A DNA stretch of 64,000 nucleotides from Diadema setosum (GCF_964275005.1 NC_092693.1:29090173-29154172), one strand, 5' to 3'. Counted from the first letter of the stretch, positions 26,301-40,151 are shown. Notes: a model not told the origin generated them from the letters alone. Numbers and translations are program-made.

Positions 26301-29269
26301 GCTAGTCAGTCAGTTTTCAAAGTGGAGTGATGGTTTATATCATGTAGAATGTGAGTTACTGCTCTTAAAAGTTTTATGTGTTTTTACAAAAAAGCCAGCA
26401 GTCCTACAGGTGCCAAGTGCTATTAGAGAAAGGAAACGCTCTTTACTTCGAGGGTGTGCGTCATTTCTTTTTGGCATGTACCATATGTGAAACAAACAAG
26501 GAGTTAATTTCTGTGATTATTACAACTCTGATGCTATTAGGTACTACCACTGTCTCCATTCGCTTAACACTGAGAATGTGTCAAAAGGATAGGAGGGACA
26601 GCTGGGCATTAGGAATGCTTTGTTTGCTCTATAAAAAAAGAAACAAAACAAATGCACCTGCCTTATCAATAGGAAAACATGTAAATTTAGTATCGGTGCA
26701 TGACGACATATTTTGTACATATGCTACCTGGAGTGTAAGAGTAATATCCTTTGTATTTAAGCAAGTCTTATGTGCTGTTTGAAAATGTGATCTACAAAGC
26801 CAACTCTGATATCTTATGCATTTTTGTGTGATATTTTCCATTCCTCAGTCAAATATTGAATTGTAATATATTGTATATATGAAAGACAATATATACGTAT
26901 ATGTGAAGCAAGAATTGTAAGGCAGTATTTTTTAGACTAGGAATTTTTTTTTGTGTGTGTTTGTCGACTAGAAAGTTGCGTTGTGTCGAGCTTGAAAGCT
27001 TTATTTTGTTGTTGTTGTCCAAGATACAGTGGATACACCTGGAAAAATGATGAATCAAAATTGTTAGTAATTATGCCGACACTGTTCACAGCATGGACAC
27101 AATAAGATATATATACTCTTTGCTAATGTTGAACACATACAAGTGGATTTTTTTTGATATGTTTTTGCGATAACAAGCTGTACTGGACACCTTAAAATCC
27201 CTGTTCAAAAATATGTGTATGCTACAGTCACTACTAGCATGCTTTTGGATGAAGTAGAACTTATCATTCATGAATGACATAGCACATGTTGTGTGATAAA
27301 GTTTGTAGCCTGAATGCAGGGTATACCGGTATGTATTTCTGGGCCCTGTTGCATAAATGTTGATATCGAACATAAGTCTCTAAATAATCAATTTTGATTG
27401 GCTGATATCTGACTTGTGTTTGATATTCTGACTTATGTATGAACTCAACTTTTCTGCACTTGCGCCATGTGTCCTCCCATGTAATGTTGTAATGCTGGGC
27501 ATTTCTGATATGTTGCAACACATTTATACTTTTTTTTTGGAGAACCAAAAAAAAAGGGCTGAATATATTTTAGCCAGAGAATTTGCTGTGTGCACCAGCC
27601 TCTAGACTTGTGAATTTACTGGGCACTTCAGTCCATCACAATTTCTTTTGCAGTACATTTATCTCTTCTTTTCTTTTAATTTAAAAAGTGTATGTGCTGT
27701 GTAAAGAGAAGGACCAAATAGTTACAAGATGTTTGGTGTTCAGTTTTCACGGTTGCCATAGGAACACACCAAGTGTCATATGTTACATTTTGCTTGCAAA
27801 GCCATGAGTATTCTGCAAGTCTCTAACACAAATTTTGTAATGATTCCTTGTGATACGCGGTGTACGTGTCAGAATGGTGCAATATTCTCATCAAATGTTT
27901 CAAATCTCTGAATTTATCTTTTTTTGTTATTATTACCTCAGACTGGGTGTGCTTTCACAGACATTAGCAACATGATCCTTTTCTTGTCTGTAGACATCTG
28001 TTACCAATACAAGCTTGGGACAATGATCACTGTCACATGTTTGACGTACAGTATATCAAAGGAAGCAGCAAAAGAAATGAAATCAAAGTTTTGTGTAGAG
28101 TGGCAGTTCTACATTTGAAGGTTTAGCTATCATATGATTTTGTCTTAGTTTGATATGATGTAGCAAAATTATTTTTTGATAAAATATTTTTGTAGCAGCA
28201 GAGAGTGTCTGTCTCGGTGTATTTTGATAAAATCTTCTCAACATGTGTACAAAAACTATTCACCATGAAGATGTCTTTTATACGATCAGTGCATTTTAAA
28301 ACTCTGTATAATTGTTTAACAATCTAAAATTTGAGAAAAAATGAAAAACAAAAATGTATCATACTGTAAAGACATGTCTTCTGATGGATGCAGATGTGAC
28401 CAATCCATGTTTATGATATTAGTTTGAATAGGTACCAAAAAAAGAGAAAATTTTGAAATTTGATGAGAGAGTGAAGTCTTCCGAGTTCTATAGTATTTTC
28501 AATTTTGGCAAGGCGTATTTAGAGGATTCATAACCTAAATTCTAAATTCTAAGTCCTTGAAGCAATTTGTACTGATTGTCATAATTATTGTAAATGATTT
28601 GGTTCCAAATAGTCAAGTGAAAGAAAAATTCAAACAAAAGTTTTGGCATACCGGTATGTAGAAATTTTTGTAATTTTTATCTTCCAGAATGCAGCCTTCT
28701 AGTGAAAAAAAAAATGTGAATTATTGTTATGCTCTTTTAAAACCCAACAGTTCTCAATCTTTCAGACATTTTCTGCATTTTATTCAATGCTTAAAAGATG
28801 TATCGAGTTTGCAATAACATGGTTTTGATGTAAAAACTGTAAAGATTGTTACAACTACACTCTGGTCATCTGCATTGGTATCTGCATCATTTATATTTGG
28901 CATGATATTCTTCATGTAAGATTTTTTTCTTTTTCTTTTTTTTTTTATACTGGAAATAGTGCACATATCAAAGAGATATTTTATTATATACAGGAAATCT
29001 TTGAGAACACAAAAATGTGCAAATATTTTCCATGTGTAAGTCAATATCTTAAGACAAAGTCACATTGCCTGTGGCATCTATGTACACAAACAGTAAATGA
29101 AAAAAAAAATATGATTCTATAAAGACATTCTGTGCTGGAATAGAACATGAATAAAATTTGAAAAAGTGAACAGAAACAGAAAAATAACTAATCTGTGTGA
29201 AAGTTTTGTTTCTTTTAATGTGCGTCTTTGCGTGGATGGCATACCATTTGCTGGGTATTCTGTAGTTGA
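23380..29269 (+). other. 3' flank, possibly a long 3' UTR of the coiled-coil gene
   Basis: No gene recognised. The sequence is AT-rich with repeated T runs, a (TG)n tract (24061-24088), a (TTG)n tract (25075-25098) and one DNA element (25562-25979). Near 27340 is GGGCCCTGTTGCATAAA, resembling the end of the element at 51467-51801. A candidate AATAAA lies at 29150-29155. How far the transcript extends cannot be told from sequence alone. Confidence 0.3.
25562..25979. mobile_element. Non-autonomous DNA element with GGGTGCrTTyGAG ends
   Basis: The left end GGGTGCATTCGAGCCCTC is mirrored by the right end, which on the other strand reads GGGTGCGTTTGAGCGCTC. Just inside both ends are copies of AAAGCGAACTG and TGTACCGTAC, and CGAACGCTCC-type motifs recur internally. 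Length is about 418 bp with no coding capacity. The ends are plausible for hAT-type elements; no clean target duplication is visible. Confidence 0.6.
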
Positions 29270-29731
29270 TATACCGTATGTCCTAAAAAAATTACAACAG
29301 TACCCTTCGCAACGATAACTTTTAAAAGTAGTGAATCAATCCAAATACAGTTTCATGGGATGAAACTATAACATATTGCCCACATCTTACAGAAAACCCC
29401 ATTCGATTTGCTTCAGTGGTCAAAGAGAAATGAGGAATTTTGTAGAGCATGTCAGGAATCTCTTCCCTACAAGTTCTGGCTACTGTGTTCACACACTAAT
29501 ATGCAGTTCCAAGAGCATCCAAGTGCTGAACTTGAAAGAATCAGACTCATGACATGCTTTACAACAATCCACATTTCTCTGTGACCGCTTAACCAAATTG
29601 AATGGGGTTTTCTGCAAGAAAGAGCTAAGTGTTATATCTTAGACCCTGAAGTAGTATTTAGACGGTTTAATCATATTGGGTGTTATCAATGCAAAAATTT
29701 GATTGTAATTTTTGGGGGGACATACTGTATA
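29270..29731. mobile_element. 462 bp MITE with long subterminal inverted repeats
   Basis: Ends TATACCGTATGTCC and (other strand) TATACAGTATGTCC are followed by AAAAAATTACAA in both arms. A second inverted block further inside shares AGAAAACCCCATTC (about 29390 and 29608). Non-coding. The TA-rich ends suggest a TA target (mariner-like); that is inference. Confidence 0.65.
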
Positions 29732-30302
29732 AGAATTCTTCAGGCACACTTCCTAATGTAAATTAGTACTGTATGATTTACCCTACTAACTGTCAGATGT
29801 GGTGGCTACCTACTGACAAGTTACATAGCATATTAAGTTTCTGTATGTGATGGGTTTTTAACATGGCTCTTTGTGAAATAACACAAGTTACAAACAGCAT
29901 AGTAAATAGTCTCGGGTCATAAAGATAGAAAGAGTGCCAGATAAAACTGCATCAGCAGTGCACTAGAACTTAGGTTTAGTTCAAATGCTACACCAATGTA
30001 TGTTCATATCGGCTTTAATGAAGAGTAGACTCTAGAAATTTCAGCAAAATCAGACCTGAAATGATTACAGTTAGGAATTTTTACAAAACAATAACATTTG
30101 TTGCAATCGGTTTTGCAAATTGAAAGAAAGTTTGTTGTCATTGCCTTGCGAGTCTCCCTTGAACTGCACACAAAACTAAAACCAAATTTCTCCTTTTTGA
30201 AATGAATTTGGGGGAGTAAATGAAATAGAGAGATGGATATATATATATAATATACATATATCTATATTATACATAATTATTTGTGTGTATATATATATGT
30301 AT

Positions 30303-30309
<7 letters not shown>

Positions 30310-30351
<42 letters not shown>
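30310..30351. repeat. (TA)n microsatellite
   Basis: An uninterrupted TA run immediately outside the left end of the element starting at 30353. A second run is at 30558-30582. Confidence 0.95.
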
Positions 30352-30356
<5 letters not shown>

Positions 30357-30443
30357 TGAGGATGAAATATAAAGTATTCAAGTGAGTTTGTTGGCGCAGG
30401 CATATAGCCTCTAAATATATGAATATAGAATAAATATAAATAT

Positions 30444-30660
30444 CAAGTCCCCCTCTTGGTTCTCCCTCTCTTTCTCTCACTCTCTCTCTATATCTATATC
30501 TATCATGTATGTATCTATATACATATATCAATATGAAAACTATGTTGTGATATCATTATATATATATATATATATATATATAGTATATACAGTGTATATA
30601 TGATAGATATAGATATATAGAGTGAGAGAAAGAGAGGAAGAACAAAGAGGGGGACTTGAT
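30444..30660. repeat. Foldback of about 60 bp arms around TA-rich DNA
   Basis: TCAAGTCCCCCTCTTG at the left is mirrored by AAGAGGGGGACTTGA near 30645-30658. CT-rich/GA-rich arms and ATATCTATATCTATCA continue the match. The loop is mostly TA repeat. Confidence 0.7.
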
Positions 30661-30666
30661 ATTATA

Positions 30667-30857
30667 CAGATATTGACTTACCCGAGGTGGAATATAACAT
30701 TTGAGATCCTCGCGGGAAGTTATATTTTTGTCGAGGATTATTATATTTTTCCGAAGCGCGTAGCGCTGAGGAAAAATATAGTATTCCGAGACAAAAATAT
30801 AACTTCCCAAGGGAAATTAAATGTTATATTCCTACCGAAGGAAAAAGTCAATATCTG
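30667..30857. repeat. Hairpin MITE, 191 bp
   Basis: Ends CAGATATTGAC (30667-30677) and GTCAATATCTG (30847-30857) are perfect inverted repeats. The arms pair almost throughout, with AATATAACATTT and AAGTTATATTTTTGTC on one side and their complements on the other. They meet at a GC-rich tip containing GCGCGTAGCGC. Confidence 0.75.
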
Positions 30858-32079
30858 TTATATTATATGACCTACAGTACAAGAAATAAACTGCTGTATA
30901 GGCCCTAAAGCAAAACGACTAGGTCTAGAAACACTACTCCTTTTCGCAGTCATATTCATGAACGCGCGTACCGCATGATAACAGTGCGCTAGTGCCAGTG
31001 GTATTCAATCGAGCCACAAGTAACCTTTTGATACGTAGATCTAACTCCGATGGCTTTCACGTAGGCCTACCGGGAATTCGTTCTTCCGTGGAGTACGGCC
31101 GTTGCCTGTTTATCACATACTAAGTAATTTCTAGAACAGTCGTTAATCAATCGTACGTAGGGCCTAGTTTCGTAGCGGTAGAGCCAGATTTTGTAATGAG
31201 AGATGTAAAAATTGTAGAAGACTAGACCAAATGCCGCTTTTGGTCTGGGTAAAGCAAGCTTGTTGACATAACATTTGTTTGTGGTGATGTATGAGAATGT
31301 GAACTTTCTGATAATGTATTGTAGGGCCTAATCTCTTCTGCCTGCGGTCACTTAATGAAGAGCTTTTTAGACTACGGACCTGGCCCTGGTCCAGGTCCTG
31401 CGCTAGTACAAGTAGCATAAAAACTTACTCAGTTCAGGCTCTGGAGTCTTGAGTCTGGTAATGTAATGGGAAATCCTTTGGCTTTCCTGTCACGACTGTC
31501 TAACATTGATTGGAGTAGGAGGCTCTATAGCTATCAGGACAACAATTTTTTCTCTCTCACAAGCGAAGGGCAGCTGCTCATCAAAGCTGCCATGCCAGTT
31601 TGACGAAAACAAATCAGTTGCAATTTCGTAATTCGCGCTTGCAGTGTACTAGCGTGTGTCAGTGTGATGCTCATTTGATACCGCTAGCGCATTCTGTAAA
31701 CGTAAGTGGTATGGTGCGTGTGGTCGGTCGACCGGTCACGATTACATTCGTAAGTATGTGTGTGTGTGCAAAGCGTCTCTGTGTATGTTGCGCGCATCAT
31801 AACAATTGATTTTTGATTACGTCACCCCTCCAGATATAACGCCATTTGTTTAACGTAGTCGCTGTTATATTCCATGATTGTACGTAATTTACGTCATGTT
31901 ATGAAATATAACGCTTCTCATCCTCGTGAACATGGTCACGTGACAGCATTTTGACCAATCACACATTGGTATCTATATAGGTCATATAATATTTATATTT
32001 ATTCTATATTCATATATTTAGAGGCTATATGCCTGCGCCAACAAACTCACTTGAATACTTTATATTTCATCCTCACTTT

Positions 32080-35000
32080 GCCCTCAAGCAAAAAGTGCCT
32101 TCAACATATTATATCATTTTGAATGTATTTTAGCATCGGCCTTACATGCTTCTGTGAGTCATCCGTCATCGCGACTTTAATCAAGTTTTTACAACAGGAA
32201 AGTCTGTGTGACGGACTGTTGATATCACGGCTGTCTCCTCTAATCTTACACTACAATAAACATATAGAGGATGAAAATATCTTTTTTCACACCCGAGGTG
32301 TGAACCGCCCCAAGTCACTTCCCCTCAGCAAACACCTTGGCAAGTTCTGCGTTGATAGATGCCAGGTAAAATCAAGGGTCCCAAGAAATGCATAAAATCT
32401 CATGATCAGCAGAGGGTACAATATGGAGCAAAACTTCAATTCAGTTAATTTCAGAAAAAAAAATTATCCCTTAAATTATAGTTGATTAAAGATATAAAAA
32501 ATGATAGAATAGCATTTTTACAAATCATAAAATCTTACACAGCTTTCATTTGAATACCTTAAAGGGTGAATGCAAAGAAATCGATTACAGCTAGTTTCAG
32601 ATTCAACATAATAATCAATCATCAATAATAATTTTTCATAAATCAGTTTATGCATACAAAAGTGTACGATATACTATCATGGAAGTTATATATTTCATGA
32701 ATTTGGACTCGATAAAACAATTTCAGAAATGGTTAAATTTGTGATCAAGTAACACAGCAACAGAATGAGGAACAAGTATTATCTCCAACAAAAGAAAACT
32801 TTAGTAGCGACTTCCAGCTTGCAAACAATTACATTTCTGCTTTAAGTGGATTTGTTTTTGTGAATTTTTGTGAATGAGTTAATTTAAAACAAAAATAAAT
32901 AAACCAAAATTACATGAAATATAGGATTTCTCTATAGTGTATTATTGAAAGTGCCTGTTTCTGTGTTTTGTGTTGTTATTGTTGTTGTTGTTGTCGTTAT
33001 GTTTTGTGTATGGCCGATTGTATATCTTCCTTTCTGGTCAATTTTCCTGGCATACCTGGCCCTATAGTGTCTGTGCCATAAATGTGATATATGTTATATA
33101 GTTTATATGTTTGCATTCTAAAATCATAGTAAGTATTGTTTATAGTATCAGCATCATATATCAATGAGTAAATGTACAATAGTATATAGAAGAATTTAAA
33201 ATGAATATGTTTTATTGGTATCAAAAAATTGGTGCTGTTGTTGTTTTGTTCCAGTGTTCCACGTCTTACAAGCTTGGCTTTTAGTGGAACGCTGTTTTCC
33301 ATCGTCATGATTATTTACTATTTTTGTTGCCATGACAAAGTGCATTGTTTCTTTTTATGACATCATGCGTGCATATACTTTATATAGTATTTTTTTTTAA
33401 ATGCCTTTATCAGACGAATGAAAGACAAATTAAAAAATTGTACCACTTTGGATCATGTTCCCTTTTTTTGATGATGGAAATAGATAAACTATTGAAATGA
33501 ATTGAAAAGAAAATGCCTGGAATATGTTCTCTTTATAAATGCATGTATGAACACTCATTTGCATGCACACTTAATACATCTCCTAGCAGAAAAAAGGAAA
33601 TCAGTTATAAACCAGACTTTTAGTGAATACTTACAGATTATCTTGATGGCTTTGATAGAGCAACAAAACACATAAATTTTTATAGAAGAACAGTTCCCAA
33701 CTGAAAGTTTTGATGAGTATTGATGATGTTAATGGTTATCTGCTGATGTTGCATACATGTCAGCCATTATCACTTTGTCTTATGTAAAGATGAATAGTAG
33801 GTTATTCAATACAAATCAAGAGCCCAACCCTGCCTTGCCTTATTTACCACCCAAATATGGCTCCCTCTACAGTTCTCATTTTGAAACAAGCTTCCAAGTC
33901 CCTTCTCTCACGCAGTAGTTTGGAGCGTACCATCTATGTGTGTGTAGATGAAGTTTTGAATGCACCACTGTCATGACAGTTGCCATACTTTCCACAAAGT
34001 TTGCAATCTTGACTTGTACCTGTCCCCTCAAGACACCATGAATGTTTAATCTAACTTTTTAGCTTCCTGCAGTCCCGGCAGGATTGGTTCCCCCAACTCT
34101 CTGTTGGAGGAGCTCCAATATTCCTGAATGTGGCCCACGTAACCTCCTTCCCCCCTCTTGCCTTCTTTTCATTCCCTTGGCTTGTTCCCTTTACTCCCTA
34201 CAACCTCACCTTCATGATATGGGGTTGTTTTTTTCCTGTGGCACAATCTGATATAATTCTTTCTTGTTCTTGCATGTGCAATTTTCCAAGATCACCAGTG
34301 ACATTAATTTATTGTTCATTTGTCCAAATCGTCTCTTCTGTGTGTATATATGGCTGTGTGTGGTTTATAATACACTGCTGAAAAGCATTAATTGTACATG
34401 TATCATGTTTGCATTTTAGGTTGGTTTGAACAGCCAAAATGGCAAAATCCAAGTACATTTGTTAATACTAGTACAGCATTCCCATAAGTATCTCATCATT
34501 TATCTGGTTTGATGTTGATTAAAGTTTCTGTTTTATTTTAAGGATGTTATAGATCTACAAAAATACACCTGATGCTTTGCCTAATCTGGCACTTACATTG
34601 CTCATACTATTAACTCTTTATGTGCCATGGTGGAAACCCCCCGTGTGCCACATTATTCTGAGACACCAGCGTTGTCATGCTTTGAGAAAACATTGTTGTT
34701 GTTTTTTCAAATCTATGTTACTCCATTAATTTCTGTTAAGCTGGACATGTAGTGGGTAAAGTTAAAGAGAAAAGGCCAAGCTTTGCTTTGATGTAAATTG
34801 TATGACAAATCTATGATTGTTTTTTCTTTCAATTGACTGGTAGCTAATTACTGTAAAGGCATGACTTTTGCACAAGACATAGTGACAGAAACTTAGAATT
34901 TACATGCAAGTCCAGTACGAAACACCACTTGTTAGCAAGTCACAACATAAAATGCATGCCATGTGTGAAAGGAACGAAAGCGCGAGAAACGCTTTCATTG

Positions 35001-36503
35001 TACTGTGGCCTTTGGCGATTCATCAATGGTCGGACGTGCGAACGTGGCACATACAGAGTTAATGAATGTGCTCCACTGCAAAGATGCTGTGGGTCCTGGT
35101 CAGTTACAGAATAGGACCTACCACTTTGAGTCCCAAAACATTTTTCTTCTTTTTTTTTTGGGGGGGGGGGGGGAGGTAATGAGTTTTTGACTTTCTATGT
35201 AGGTACATTGCACTCTTGAATTATTTCCATCAAAGACAGCCTCTCATCAATGATCTTGAATCAATATGTCTATTTTGTTTGTAATTTATTCTCTGTTTTG
35301 GCAGATCGATATTATCTCTGTATACTAATCTCATTCTTGCCTCTTTGTTCTCCTGTCAGATTACAACTTGTTTTATTACTTGATGATGATTAACAGAAAT
35401 AAATGAAATAAGAGTATTTTTGTAAGTGGGAACAAGAGTGATACACTGTATTAGTGTAAAATTTGGCACACCTGGTGGGTCATTCTTTATGACGAGTTTG
35501 TGTGATGTTGTTGGTTCAGGGTGTTTGGGGGCATCACTTGGGGCATTAACATCTGTGCATGATGATGGGTACCTGTGCATTACAAGTGTTCATATTATTA
35601 CAGTGATCATTATTATTTTCAAATGGGGAATAGCCTGTCAGTGTATGGATGAAATAGTTGTATTATCAGATGAAATACGATTACATGAAACAGGTGTATG
35701 ATTAGATAAAATAGGTGTATGATTAGATGAAATAGGTGTGTGCATAATGGAGGGAGGGGTGGTATGAATGTACATGTCTGTGTTGCATTTTGTAAAACAC
35801 ATACAAAGATACATGTTGAACACATACATACCCAGGAGCATAAACATGACAGATGTATGCAGTACATGAAGCATTGATTTAATTACATTTCAAGTTTTGT
35901 GTATGGTGTGAGGGGACATTACAGACACATGCATTGGGTATTCATTCATCTGAAGACATCAACTCACAGACACATAGATGCACACACACACTAGCACTGC
36001 CATAGAAGTGGAGATTGTTTGACAGATAGTTGAGCTAAGAACTGGTTGCATCCTCGGGTCGTACTCCCATATTTCCTGTTCTCGTTTCAGCAGGTGCTTG
36101 CAGCTTCCTGCTCCAGCAACTTTCCCCCTCCCCTATCCCTTTCCCTTGCCCACTTTTAAAGGGTACAGCAGGGGAAGAATTTCATTTCTGCTGCATGACA
36201 AATTAAACACTTATCAACATGAATCACAACTATATATTCTCATCTTAAAATTTCCTACCAAACCCTCAAGAGGGCGATATTTACACTGTCTTCTGCCAGG
36301 TCAATGCTCTTTTACAACACATCAATCTTTGCAACTTGAATGTAATGTACAGCAACAGATTGCTGGCCCCGACCTGCATACATATGCATGTGTATTTGCG
36401 GCTGGTGTTGCATTATCATCAATTCAGCGTACTGGACCTCATAATTCCGAAGCAATCAGCAGTGAATGTAAAAGTATCATGAAAATGCATAAATAGATAA
36501 AAA
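32080..36503. other. No gene recognised
   Basis: AT-rich sequence with no supportable exon, RNA gene or bounded element. There is a short minisatellite of 21 bp units (GTGTATGATTAGATrAAATAG) at about 35693-35734, with more degenerate units just upstream, and a poly-G run near 35160. Confidence 0.5.
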
Positions 36504-37164
36504 GTGACCCGCTACAACAAAAGGATCCAAAAGTCGGGGGAGGACAATTTTCTGAAAATGGCATGACATTATTCCCCTACTCTTCTACATTAATTTTGTA
36601 TATAGCACAACTCATAAAAGTACTCGGTTGCATAGATATCGATGATTTTATTAACCCATGTGAAGTGGTTGGGGAAATCAGAGTTTCGAGAAAAAAAATG
36701 CCTTCAAAGTTTTCCTACCGACGCTATCATGATCAAGGGGAGGTGATACAGTTTTCACAAAAGAAGGCATGCTCCTAGCGACCACCGCGATGTTCATTCA
36801 AGCTTAGTGCCAGCGGTCTACGCATGACCAATCAGTAATCAGGATGCCACACACAGACCAATAAGATCACTCCCTCGTTGCTAGGGGCAGAGTCTAGCTG
36901 CGGCGCTAAATCCAAATCTACGGGCACGTTTCTGTTACGTTGAAAGTCGGAAAATCGTGGCCCAGAAAAACGCTGATTTCTTGCCTTTACTTTGGTCATT
37001 TAGCTTTGAAATTTCGGCAGATGATAGACGAAACATTAGACTACAAAATTATGCCGAAAATAAAAATCTGATTATTTTGACCAATTTTGATGATATGACT
37101 TCAAACTCGATTTTCTCGGCTCAGCCGTCAGCGACTTTAGGATCCTTTTGTTGTCGCGGGTCAC
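36504..37164. mobile_element. 661 bp non-autonomous DNA element, GTGACCCGC ends
   Basis: The left end GTGACCCGCTACAACAAAAG and the right end (other strand GTGACCCGCGACAACAAAAG) continue into GGATCC.AAAGTCG in both arms, giving about 33 bp of inverted repeat. The interior is non-coding. I recall this end sequence as common in marine invertebrate genomes; that is from memory. No clear target duplication. Confidence 0.65.
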
Positions 37165-39375
37165 ATATGTCTTCCATGCAAAAACAGATTAACAAAAGCC
37201 TTTATTAACATGATGTTTCTCTTTAAATCCCCGACACATTGCTGGCAGTGACTAGTTGAGGACAAAATTTCCATGCATCTTTTACCAACAATCATCAACA
37301 TCCATCAATTACCAACATATTCCAGTATTGCAGTTGTTGTGCTATTGTTAGTTTGAAAACTTAGGTGCCTTGGTGTTGAGATTAATTATAAGCATTTAAA
37401 CATAGTAGGTCAAATGGTAAAAATCATGGAAAAATACTTCAAAAAAATAATTACCTGTAATCCTCATTTTAGATTATTCTTGAATAGACCTTTAATATTT
37501 GACTGGAAGTAATTAAGATATCACTCTTTTGACAACTGAAAATATATCAGATTTCCGTGTTTACCCCTAAATATCTCATTTGTAGTTTTCTCAGCTTTAG
37601 TGTCTGTTTTTTGATAAGGGTAACACAGTGACGAGTCACATGTCGGCATTTCCATTCCCTGGGAAGTATTTCATACTCCAGTGCCATATCAATATCATTC
37701 TACATTCGAGAGATTAGATCATCCTGCAGATAATGAAATGAGATACACCAAATTGTTTCTATCAAAAGGCTGATGTAAACAACACATATCAATTTTCCTC
37801 AACTCGGAGGTACATTGCACCTTTACTGCACTAGAATTTCATTTAACGGGTGACCATGTATGCCAATGCCAGCAATTATCTCAACTGTAATCACAAGCTT
37901 ATGCCGAGTGACCAGGTGCTCATTTTACCTGGTCATCTATGTGACTTGATGGATTGTTTTGAAGAGTAAAGATCACTTTCATGTTCAAAATTCACACATT
38001 TTTCCACAGTTAATGTTGCCAATGGTGATGAAATGAATCAGTGTAGGTACAGAAGTTCATCATGCTGTATATACACATGTGAAAAAAAAAACGCGACAAC
38101 AAACAAACAAACAAACAAAACTATTAAACCCTTACTTGATGGGGGTCATGTTGGCATGCTGTCTTTGGCATGCTGTCTTTGGTAATCAGGAGATACAACC
38201 AACAGCTGTGAATAAATAAGATCAGGTAATCTTCCTAATCCCTATTGCATCACAGCGGCCATCACATGTGGGACTATTGCACTCTTACACCTGACTTGTG
38301 TTTTGTCGCTCTAAACATTGCGCTTTAAGTTCACAGGAGTTATTTATTAGCCAATAAATGCCAATACAGTACTTTGGCTAGCTACTGTTGGTTGGATGGG
38401 CTGCAAGTGAGGAGTTTGATAGCAAAAAATGTTAAGTGCCATATTCTAGTATTTGAAATGAGTCCATCATCAAATAGACCAAAATATGACCCTGAATTCC
38501 AGCGATACATTGTTGCAAGACAAGAAATATTCTTGAAGTTATGATAAAAACAATACCACATATCTACTCATTATTTTCTTTGTTGTTTAGCAGGCCAAAT
38601 TGCAAATACCTCAACTTGCCCAAGAATGGAGTTAACTATTTTTTGCAATCAAACTCTTCATGTGGTTGAACACACCTACCCTCTCCTGACAGAGAGATTC
38701 AGTTAACTATATACTTAATCCGTTTTAGGCCAGGGACTTTGGACAATGTATAACCCTATAAGGCTTCCCGTGCCAATGGGCAATGATATAAATCACACAA
38801 ATAGCCGACAAAAGAAAATGATATACACCACATTTCTGCCCATGATGAAGTATACGATGCACAGACCAATGTAAAAAGTTCATGTTAGTTACACCATTTA
38901 TATGAAGTACGGTATTGCCTTGGGGGAAGCTTATTTTTAAGTCCTATATGAAGTAAAATATTGCCTTGGGGGAAATGTAATTTCAAGTCTGTATGAAATT
39001 GCCCAAACAAACAAACAAACAACTACTCAAGTGTGCAATGGGTGACGAGTGACTGGAAAACTGGTTTCACGGGTTGTCAAATAGTTTTCCATAGATCTAA
39101 ACAAAAACATAAAAACAATAACTCAGCATGTAATCCTGACAAACACTTGCCACTATGACATACTTATAAAAATCTGAATCACTGAATGATGCACTTGGTT
39201 TAACAGAATTGTAATTGAATTATCATGAAATGGTTGACATCTAAGCTGTCAGTTTGAGAGACTCAAAGCACTTATTGATATATTCCCTTAAACGGAATCA
39301 TGATGACAATTTGCAAATAAAGGCTGCAACTTTTCAAACCATCTTTTTTGTGTGTGTCTTTTCAACCCTACCATA
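37165..39375. other. No gene recognised
   Basis: AT-rich sequence. A short block at about 38715-38790 (AGGGACTTTGGACAATGT) is related to one at about 49865, suggesting a second small dispersed repeat family. A tandem 16 bp duplication (GGCATGCTGTCTTT) lies at about 38154-38182. Confidence 0.45.
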
Positions 39376-39507
39376 TAGTCCATGAGCCAAGGCCTGAAAA
39401 TTGCATTTTCGTAGCACCCCCAGGGGGCCCAAGATATCTTGGTACCGTTGGATAGGTACAAGTCTCTACTTTTCGGAAATGATGATCTTAGGTTCCAACT
39501 CTTGATC

Positions 39508-39521
39508 GTTACCATGGCAAC
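39508..39521. promoter_or_regulatory. X-box-like palindrome, left arm
   Basis: GTTACCATGGCAAC matches the consensus for RFX-family binding (GTTnCCATGGnAAC). Related sites in the same arm are at 39899-39912 (one mismatch at the first base) and 40281-40294 (perfect). Binding is inferred from the motif only. Confidence 0.5.
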
Positions 39522-40106
39522 GCAGTTGATATATCACAACCTCTTAAACCATGTGCCGATTCAATGTCATTTCTAGAGAATGAGACAATATATTAAAGGT
39601 AAAAATTTTCTGTAAGTAATCGAATTAGTAGGATAATCTTGTCTTGGAATAAAGGCTTAAGTAACTTACTAAAGATTTTTGCAAGAAATATGAACATGGC
39701 TCATTCTTCGAGGATATGAAGGTCACGTCAAGGTCAAATGATTGAATATCACAAAATGTATACAAATTCAGCACCAATTTTTGTGATAGAGTTTTTGTCA
39801 AATCCTTCAAGGAACTGTACATACTACTAGGAGTTTGCTACACAAACTAGGAAGCAAGCTGACTCTAACTCTACCACATGACCTCAGTCTGCTAAGTTAT
39901 TACCATGGAAACGGAAGTTGAGGCTCTTGTGCAAAGAAGAGCTTTTGGCTCTGTAACAGGCCCACGTGATAGAAATTTGTGTTTAAAATGTGTAACAATG
40001 TAAAATAATGACCATTCAACTTATCATTTCTCATTATTTATCGTGATTAAGCATTTTAGGTATTCTCAATAGAGGACATCTGGTTAGTTTACCCTCTAAA
40101 CCCTTC

Positions 40107-40151
40107 TCAAGGTCATTCTCAAGGTCACTCTCAAGGTCATACTCAAGGTCG
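40107..40151 (+). repeat. Four TCAAGGTCA units at 12 bp spacing
   Basis: Units start at 40107, 40119, 40131 and 40143; the last ends GGTCG. TCAAGGTCA is the extended half-site bound by monomeric nuclear receptors of the SF-1/ERR type. A second array of three (the first incomplete) is at 40460-40491, also at 12 bp spacing. Confidence 0.85.

Larger units (their letters stand above)
30353..32079. mobile_element. DNA element with identical 91 bp inverted ends, itself invaded
   Basis: 30353-30443 is, base for base by eye, the reverse complement of 31989-32079 (core GTTGGCGCAGGCATATAGCC). The sequence inside the right end (ATTATATGACCTA) reappears on the left only after 30857. The block 30444 to about 30856 is therefore probably a later insertion that split the left arm. 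The interior has no recognisable gene. Identical arms imply recent insertion or gene conversion. Confidence 0.75.

Noticed and set aside
26378..26782. 134-codon plus-strand open frame
   Set aside because: No recognisable homology or conserved motif and an AT-rich context; probably chance within the 3' flank.
36098..36496. 132-codon plus-strand open frame
   Set aside because: No domain, no splice context and low-complexity composition; probably chance.
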